The translations under genes and the position numbers were made by a program. From NCBI RefSeq assembly GCF_010183535.1, contig NC_071328.1, positions 1,178,001-1,242,000 on the forward strand: a stretch of 64,000 bases of DNA, given 5' to 3'. Source of the DNA: Caenorhabditis remanei. Lineage: Eukaryota; Nematoda; Chromadorea; Rhabditida; Rhabditidae. Below, piece by piece: positions 57,595-64,000 of the stretch (within the stretch, counting starts at the first letter, position 1; the number at the start of each line of letters is the position of its first letter). A model generated the notes under the pieces. It worked only from the letters and a program-made list of their open reading frames with translations, ran no database searches and was not told where the DNA came from.

Positions 57595-60310
57595 TTCCAC
57601 TATCCTTAGACACTATGTGCAGGTGTCGTCCCAGCAATGTATCGGTGCTGATTCTTTTAAAATTCTAAAACAATATAATTATTCTCTATATTTATATGGT
57701 TAATTCGGGTTGTTAACAAGGTAAGTGTGCTTCACTGATAAATGGGGCTATAAGGGTTACGGTAGGACTCAAATATGTACAGATAGGTTAGTGAAAGAGT
57801 TAGTGCGCTCTATGGCTAAAGGCTCTTCCAAAAGTATAGTATTTTTGCAGGTGAAATCATTGCGCTGACTGGTAAACCAGTCAACGATCCAAAAGTAGCC
57901 AACCCTGTGATCTGCAATCAAGGAAACAGAAAATTGATGGAAAATGAAAACGTATGTTGAATTTTCATAATTTTGATAATATTCTTCTGATTTTTAGCTC
58001 AATAAGGCAGATAAGGATGCCTTGAATCGCGTGGCACAATGCCTCCATTTTTCATCGGGCAGCAACAACACTTGTGATTATCCCAAACTGCTACACCGAG
58101 AAGTCGTGAGTTTCATTTTTCTTTTTTTTTCTGAAATACCTAAATCAAAACCGTGTTTTCCAGTGTCACTCGGCACCTACGCTAAACTGAATGCTGAGAT
58201 CAAAAAGTCCAACTTCTGCGTTCGGCATGCAAATTCTGTGAGAAAAAGTGAGTATGGGATCAATAGTTCGGGAAATGTGTAAAATTGCTCTTTTCAAATT
58301 CTGTAAAATCTTTAAATGTGGTTTTGGACTTAAAAATCCATTTTCGGAGCAATTTTCACTTTAAAATGTCATTTTTTCAAGTTTGTTGGATGAAACCGAC
58401 AGTTCTAGCATAAAACCATGGTTTTGGGGCTGAAAATTACAAAAATGTTATTTCAAGGTAATTTTTTGAGTTATTTCGCAATATCAGGCATGAAAATGAT
58501 ATTCCGAGGTAATTTTACTTCATTTTTCTAGTTTTTGCCTAAATTGTTGAAATGTTGAGTTTAAATGATTTTATTTTGAGCACAAAAACTATGCGGATTA
58601 TGCAATTTTGGCTGCAAACCGGCAGTTCACTCAAAATGTCATTTTTCACGGTTTTTGGCTCTTTTTCAGCCATTTTTTTCAATTTTCTTGCCAAAATCTC
58701 ATCGAAAATCGTACTGTAGCCAGCGTCCTATATGTAACGTGCAAAAAGAAACGAACTTTCGCCATTTTCAGTTGAAAGTGACCTTTCGGTATCACTGATT
58801 GTCCCACAGAATAGATTATGTATAAACCATACATAATAAAGGTATAGCTCCATTTTTGTAGTTGACAACGTTTTTGTATGGACACTCCCTGGAGAGTTAC
58901 ATATCGTCAAAGTAATTTCTCCCTCGACCAATTTCAGGGCGCTTTTTGAGTTCTTGTCTTAAAATGACTATAACTCTCTAGGGAGTGCCCGTACAAAAAA
59001 GTTGTCAACTACAAAAATAAAGTTCTACCTTTGATCTGTACGATCCATTAAAAATCTATTTGATGGAACAATAAGTATTACCATGACAAACTCTCAAAGT
59101 TGGACCTTTTCAACTGAAAAAAACTAAAATTTAATATACTTTTAAGCGGTACTGTAAATATAATGAAAATGGCGACTACTAGACACTATTATATAAAATT
59201 TTTAAATAGTTTTCTTTTATAAATCACAGGTCTTTTATAAATCACTTGGCCTCTTACTTATCTTCAGTTTGCACTGTAAACATCTGTTTCAATATAAGCT
59301 GAGAAAAACAACAATGTAACTATTGGTGGTTATCAAAATTTCTTTTACTGGTTTTTTCAGGAATAGATAAAGTGCATTGAGTCGGAATCTTTTCAAAGTA
59401 ACATATTGCTCAATTTTCATAGACGGGTTCTTGACAGTATTCTTATATCTGACCTTCACTTTTTCGAGGACACACCACTTATTATAGTCAGAATACTTAC
59501 ATGGATTGCTAGTGATATTCTCACCTGGTCACCACCGTCAAACCTTCCCAGCAAGTGAGTTTGTATCGTTTGCTTGTGCATTCTGTCTGCATGTTAAAGG
59601 TTTTCTTCTTATTCACAGTTTTACTCAGTTTAGGTGCAATGACCGAAAACCAAACTTGCTCCATCTTTTATGTTCGGTGGAATTGGCGAAGAAAAGAGAA
59701 TGGAAGTGAAGATCAAAGAAAATGGAGCATAAGGAGAATCCAGTGGTGAGTACATATTCCACCAGTTTAGTCCTGAAAAATAATTATTTCTGGAAAATAT
59801 CCAATTAAAGCAAATTTTGTTTCAGATACTACTCCATGTCAACAGAATGGCTAACTCAAAACTACGGGATTAATATATCTATTTTGTGAGTTTTCACTTT
59901 TCATTGCCTCACGCCCCCCCCCACGCACCCAAATAACCCAAGGGATTTTTACTGTAGCTTAAAGGGATGGGATAGCAATGAAGGTCCTCATACAGTATTC
60001 AAAAATTAGTAAATCAGCCGTTTTCTACCGAATTCAGTAAAATTTTGGGGTTTTATAGCAAAAACATTTAAGTAGATTTTGAACTGATAGTTGTGCCGTG
60101 TGCATCTTTAAATGTAATGCCAACGTTTTCTGTTAGATAATTTCTGAATTTACAGCACCATTCATCTAGATGCTTTTCGGTCACTTAATCAATTCCATGG
60201 AATGTGTGGTCTTTGTATTGCATCAGGAAGTTCAAGAAAAATGGAAAGATCTCTCTAATCTGCTGTCTTGTTGTCATAGTAAAATTTCATAATAAACATT
60301 CATATCAACT
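57595..60310 (+). other. Unrecognised spliced locus, copy B
   Basis: Counterpart of locus A: exon-like segments to 57720, 57851-57951, 57998-58105 and 58164-58237, then, after about 0.9 kb of inserted repeat, segments near 59520-60300. Segment 57851-57951 has exactly the same length as 53474-53574, and four of its changes are synonymous against two or three that alter residues, which hints at past coding constraint. Downstream segments diverge and gain stops. ATGTGCAGGTGTCGTCCCAG begins a 17-codon frame conserved in both copies. Function unknown. Confidence 0.35.
58686..59100. repeat. Family-3 palindrome
   Basis: AGCTCCATTTTTGTAGTTGACAACG, TTTGTATGGACACTCCCTGG, then CCAGGG-like GGGAGTGCCCGTACAAAAAAG and the reverse core, with TGATCTGTACGATCC at the end. 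It is inserted within locus B. Core shared with families 1 and 2; tip and ends differ. Confidence 0.7.
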
Positions 60311-60419
60311 GTTTTTTTTTCTGTCTGTACTTCTTTTCAGAGCTATTTGACACAGTCGCGTGTGCCAGATAGTAAGCGGACCTATTTTTTTTAGTCAAAA
60401 ATCCTAGAATCTTGCCTTT

Positions 60420-60790
60420 TCCCTACCGTAACCCTGATAACCGCGATTAGAGCGCACTATCTCCATAAATATATCCTGAGATACATATATCTACTTTGAT
60501 AACCGATCTTCTGATCTCAAATTTATAGAACAAGTCCAGTATGCTAATGGGGTGTCCACCTGCCCTTAGTTCCCCGAAGCTCCAAATCATTATCAATCCG
60601 GAAATGTAATGGCAGGTGGGGATATACTGATAACTAACGGGGGATTCATATTCTAAGGAAGTGTTCTATTCCCCACCTGCCATTATCGGTGTTTCACAGA
60701 GAAACCCGGATTAGCAATCCCCCCTTTCTCAGGGTGAGCAAGCGGATATTAATTAGAGGGGAGAGCTCGAAGGCTCTAGTTTCGCAAAAG
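60420..60790. repeat. Direct repeat, second copy (3' block of the tandem duplication)
   Basis: Second copy of the 55400-56160 block; ends GCTCTAGTTTCGCAAAAG. Confidence 0.8.
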
Positions 60791-62199
60791 TTTTGTCTTG
60801 GGGATGTCGAAAGGGAGTTATTCAGGTTCACATTTAGTTTGCAAAGGACAATCCTCTTACAGGGAGAAAAATAGGCCCGATTGGCCCGGCCCCTTAAGGA
60901 ACTTGAAATTTTTTGAAAAAAACTTTATTACAAATGTGCGATTCGTGTGAAGCTTTCAAAAAAAAGCCGAGCTTTCGACTTTGTTTTTGAACATCGAAAA
61001 AATTGAAGCATACGAGAGAATTTTGACTATTTTTAATGAAAATTTTCAAAAAGTGAAAGTCTCTTGATTTGATTTCCCTTAGGCTTGGTTTTTTTCTCTC
61101 TCAAAGGTTCATTTTTTCTATTTTTTACACATCTTTGACGTTTTAGCAGTACAAGTTCATACTGTAGCTTAAAGATGCATTGAAAAAAGTGTAGGGCTAC
61201 TATAGATGATCGTGAGATTACTGCAGTAATGCAGATTTACGTTTATTGCCAAGAGGAGTTATTTATACTGTAGCTAGGATGTGATAGTACTGTAGAGCCA
61301 GGGGATTACTGTAGATAACGGAATCTTGAGAATTCAAGGACCGGGGGTACTGTAATACGTACTGTTTGCGAGAGTACTGTAGATAATGAAAATACGATAC
61401 TGGCGCTCCTCAGTCTCTTTTTAATGGTTTTTTTTTTCTGATAATCGTTTTAAATACCTTGAATTTTCATGAATTGTGGTTTTTTCATAGCAAAATCTCT
61501 CCCAAAACGATAAATCCAAACTTCTAAACCAAACGCGGGAAAGGGACTCATTTTTAATCATTCTTAAAATATTTCTGTCGCGTAGGCGCAGAGGCGCTTT
61601 CCCCCATCAAAAGTATATTTGCGACTTAAAGTAAACTTAAGTTTTTTATTGTTTCTTTGCTAATCTCAGGCGATTCCTAGAAAACCTTCCCGCGCGAAAC
61701 CCTTGAGAAAATCTGTGGTGAGCTCTGAAGTATCCCCCCGGTCTCTTATCAGAGCAAATAGACAAAAAGTTAAGAAAAAGAAGTGTATTTACACAGAGAA
61801 ATGGCTTAATTACATCTTTATTTCTGGTACACCGTTTTTTAGAGACACTTTTTTTTGGGTTTTTCAAAATTTTTCATGTTAAAAGGAATTTTATTTTGAT
61901 TGACTACTACTAATCATTAAAAAGCGGAAGAACAAGGGGGCGGGGGTCGATCGCTAGACGTCTTCTGAATTTCCTGACGTGTGGAGCGTCAGGGGGATTC
62001 AGATGACACGGAGAATCGTTCACTGGGTGGGGGGGGGGGGAAATGTAAATGTAATAACAAAAAAGAAATTTTATATGTAAAAAAAGGAAAATGGAAATTA
62101 CAAAACTATGAGAAAATGTTGTGAGGGGAGAAAAATCGAAAGAGGATTCAGATGGTCAAAAGGGGGCGGGGCATTTTGGTGAAGTTTTCAGACGGGGAA
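60791..62199. other. Region 3' of the myosin gene without another gene
   Basis: TACTGTAG-type words cluster at 61160-61385. Minus-strand AATAAA candidates for the myosin transcript are at 61817-61822 and 61645-61650. A poly-G run is at 62029-62040. Confidence 0.4.
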
Positions 62200-64000
62200 T
62201 TACTTGGCGGTAGCCGAACGAACGACCTGTCCGCGCATACGGACAAGCGAGTTCTCGGCGACCTCGGCACGCTCTTCGGCATTCTCGAGAGCGAGTTGGA
62301 TCTGTCGGAATTTGGACAGATTCTGGGTGGCGACCTCTTCCTGCAAAGATAATTTTTAATGAAAAATGTGGAGAATTTTAAGGGCTATCTATTAGTTTAA
62401 AAAATTATGAAAATTGGTTTAGATTTGGATAAGAAATTGGAGTTTGAAGTAGGGAATTTGGATTTTCGGGTTTTTTGTCAAAGTTTTGGGATAGTCCACA
62501 AGGACTACACAAAGTGATGGCCCTGATGACTCTAGTAATGTGAAAATAATAAAAACGGTCAAAAAATATTAATAGCTACAGTACCGCTCAAAAAATATTG
62601 AGCTTTGGTTTTTCAGTTGAAAAGGTCCGAGTTTAAGAGTGTGGTGTGTCATGGTAATACTTATTGTCCCATCTAGTAGATTTTAAATGGATCGTACAGA
62701 TCAAAAGTAGAGCTCCATTTTTGTAGTTGACAACTTTTTTGTACGGACACTCACAAGAGAGTTATGGTCATTTTAAGGGGACAGCTCAAAAATCGCACTA
62801 TTTTGCACTGGTGGATTTGAGGAGAGAATATACTTTTTTTTGTCGAGTAACTCTCCAGGGAGTGTCTGTACAAAAAAGCTGTCAACTACAAAAATGGAGT
62901 TATATTTTTGGTCTGTTCGATCCCATAAAAAGTTATTTTGTGGGACCGTTAGTTTTACTATGGCACACTCTCAAAGTTAGGCGTTTTCTACTGAAAAAAG
63001 GCAGAACTAGATACACTTTTGAGCGGTACTGTATGTAACGGTATAAAAATGATAGAGTTAAGTTACAAAGTTGAAAAAACCAGTTTTCCGGGTCTTCAAT
63101 TTTTCGACTATACAAAAATCCTTAGAATAGTTTGATAGCAAAATTCAAGAGCTATCTTTTGGTATAAAAATCGGAAAATTTGGTCGAATCCAGACTGAAA
63201 AACCTCTGATGGAAATGAGAAATTGCAGTATAAATTTTTTCACAATTTCAGCTTTTTTTTGTCCATTTTGAATGAAGGCGAGCCTATCCTGATAAAAAAT
63301 TATCTTGCACATTTTCAAAGCTATATTTTGGTATAAAAATCAGAAAAATAGGCTCCGTATACTCTGAAAAACCGTGGTTTCAAAAAATGTCATTTTCTGG
63401 TAGTTTTTTGAAATTTTGATGTTTCTACCTTTTATTTCAGCGTCAAAAATAAACATATTGCAACATTTATTGTTTATATTTTGTAGCGAATTGCCAGAGC
63501 TATCGTTTGGTATAAAAATCACAGAATTTGGTTGAAGACAGGCTGAGAAAGGCACCAAAAACTACGAAGTCAAAATTTTGCAATTGTCCACGAGGACTAC
63601 ACGAAGTTTAAGCTCTAATGACTCAAAACTCAAATTCCGCTGTCTACTATGTACAGGGTCATACAGCACGAAATTCAAAAATTTAACAAAATTTTTTTGT
63701 GCGCTGAAAATTTGCCTTTTTCCGTTTTTAATGAAATTGATATTTTTTGGAAAGTTTCATCGAAAATAGCAACAACAAATGTCGATTTGTCGATTTGGCT
63801 GAGCGGCGACTCAGCCTGCTAAATGGAGTGCAAACGCGCTTCGCTAGACTTCCGGGTATAAAAATGACAAAATTTGGTTGAGAACATGCTTGCGATTGTC
63901 TTCGAGGACTACACAAAATTTTCACACCTACTACATATGCAAGTACGCTCCACTAGACGCAGCTAAAAACTCACAGCCTCTTCGATTTGTCTCTTCTGGA
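62200..64000 (-). CDS. myo-1: Muscle myosin heavy chain, C-terminal end (partial, runs off right edge)
   Basis: The last exon 62200-62340 encodes EEVATQNLSKFRQIQLALEN, then AEERAEVAENSLVRMRG and QVVRSATAK before TAA; the preceding exon 63975-64000 ends QKRQIEEA in matching phase 0. This is the end of the coiled-coil rod of a sarcomeric myosin II. The tail after the rod is short (about 10 residues), as I recall for the pharyngeal MYO-1/MYO-2 rather than UNC-54. With neighbours that map to chromosome I, MYO-1 is the best guess. The family is certain, the symbol is inferred. Intron 62341-63974 contains a family-3 palindrome. Confidence 0.8.
62575..62960. repeat. Family-3 palindrome in the myosin intron
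   Basis: AGAGCTCCATTTTTGTAG core, TTTTTGTACGGACACTC; right half CAGGGAGTGTCTGTACAAAAA and CTGTCAACTACAAAAATGG. Outer ends TACAGTACCGCTCAAAA / TTTTGAGCGGTACTGTA. Confidence 0.75.

Noticed and set aside
61646..61867. Basic minus-strand frame ending FSRNRLRLAKKQ
   Set aside because: Lies in the presumed 3' region of the myosin transcript, has no splice partner or recognisable motif.

Overview
The window is nuclear DNA from a Caenorhabditis nematode. The evidence is the short intron-rich genes with TTTTCAG acceptors, tight gene packing, nematode-only chemoreceptor families (SRD, SRH), TTAGGC-type repeats, and confident matches to C. elegans chromosome I genes (hint-1, pfd-6, an innexin, a muscle myosin). 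I cannot name the species. Introns and spacers are far larger than in C. elegans because they are packed with palindromic, non-autonomous repeats.

Layout. 0.5-5.6 kb (minus): an N-terminal fragment of an unrecognised secreted protein that runs off the left edge, and an intact six-exon srd chemoreceptor with a tRNA-Ile gene in its last intron. 5.7-6.7 kb: an ACAAGTTGTTG array. 8.6-11 kb (minus): a three-exon C2H2 zinc-finger gene embedded in degenerate TTAGGC (telomere-like) sequence that continues to 12.4 kb. 13-19.7 kb: gene-poor, dominated by palindromes and paired tRNA-like elements. 19.8-21.5 kb (plus): a coiled-coil protein gene with a probable one-base lesion in exon 1. 22.1-40.9 kb (minus): four same-strand genes in the order pfd-6, rde-2-like, hint-1 and a small single-pass membrane protein with a tRNA-Lys gene in its first intron; the first three keep the order I recall for C. 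elegans. 42.3-46.3 kb (plus): a nine-exon innexin, diverging from pfd-6. 47.4-52.8 kb: three paralogous SRH-type receptors. One has a nonsense codon, one carries a hAT-like MITE and a solo LTR in its last exon, and one (plus) is intact. 52.9-60.8 kb: a tandem duplication of an unrecognised spliced locus with TATA boxes. 62.2-64 kb (minus): the 3' end of a muscle myosin heavy chain gene (probably myo-1) running off the right edge.

How parts relate. PFD-6 is a prefoldin (tubulin/actin folding) subunit, RDE-2/MUT-8 acts in small-RNA amplification and transposon silencing, and HINT-1 is a nucleotide phosphoramidase; their shared strand and order suggest an ancestral operon now stretched by repeats. 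The innexin and the myosin are separate structural genes. The receptors are a local, rapidly evolving cluster.

The most notable unexplained structure is in the repeats: at least three palindrome families with different termini share one conserved arm core (TTGTAGTTGACAACTTTTT), and a compact family consists of two different tRNA-like sequences in divergent orientation.
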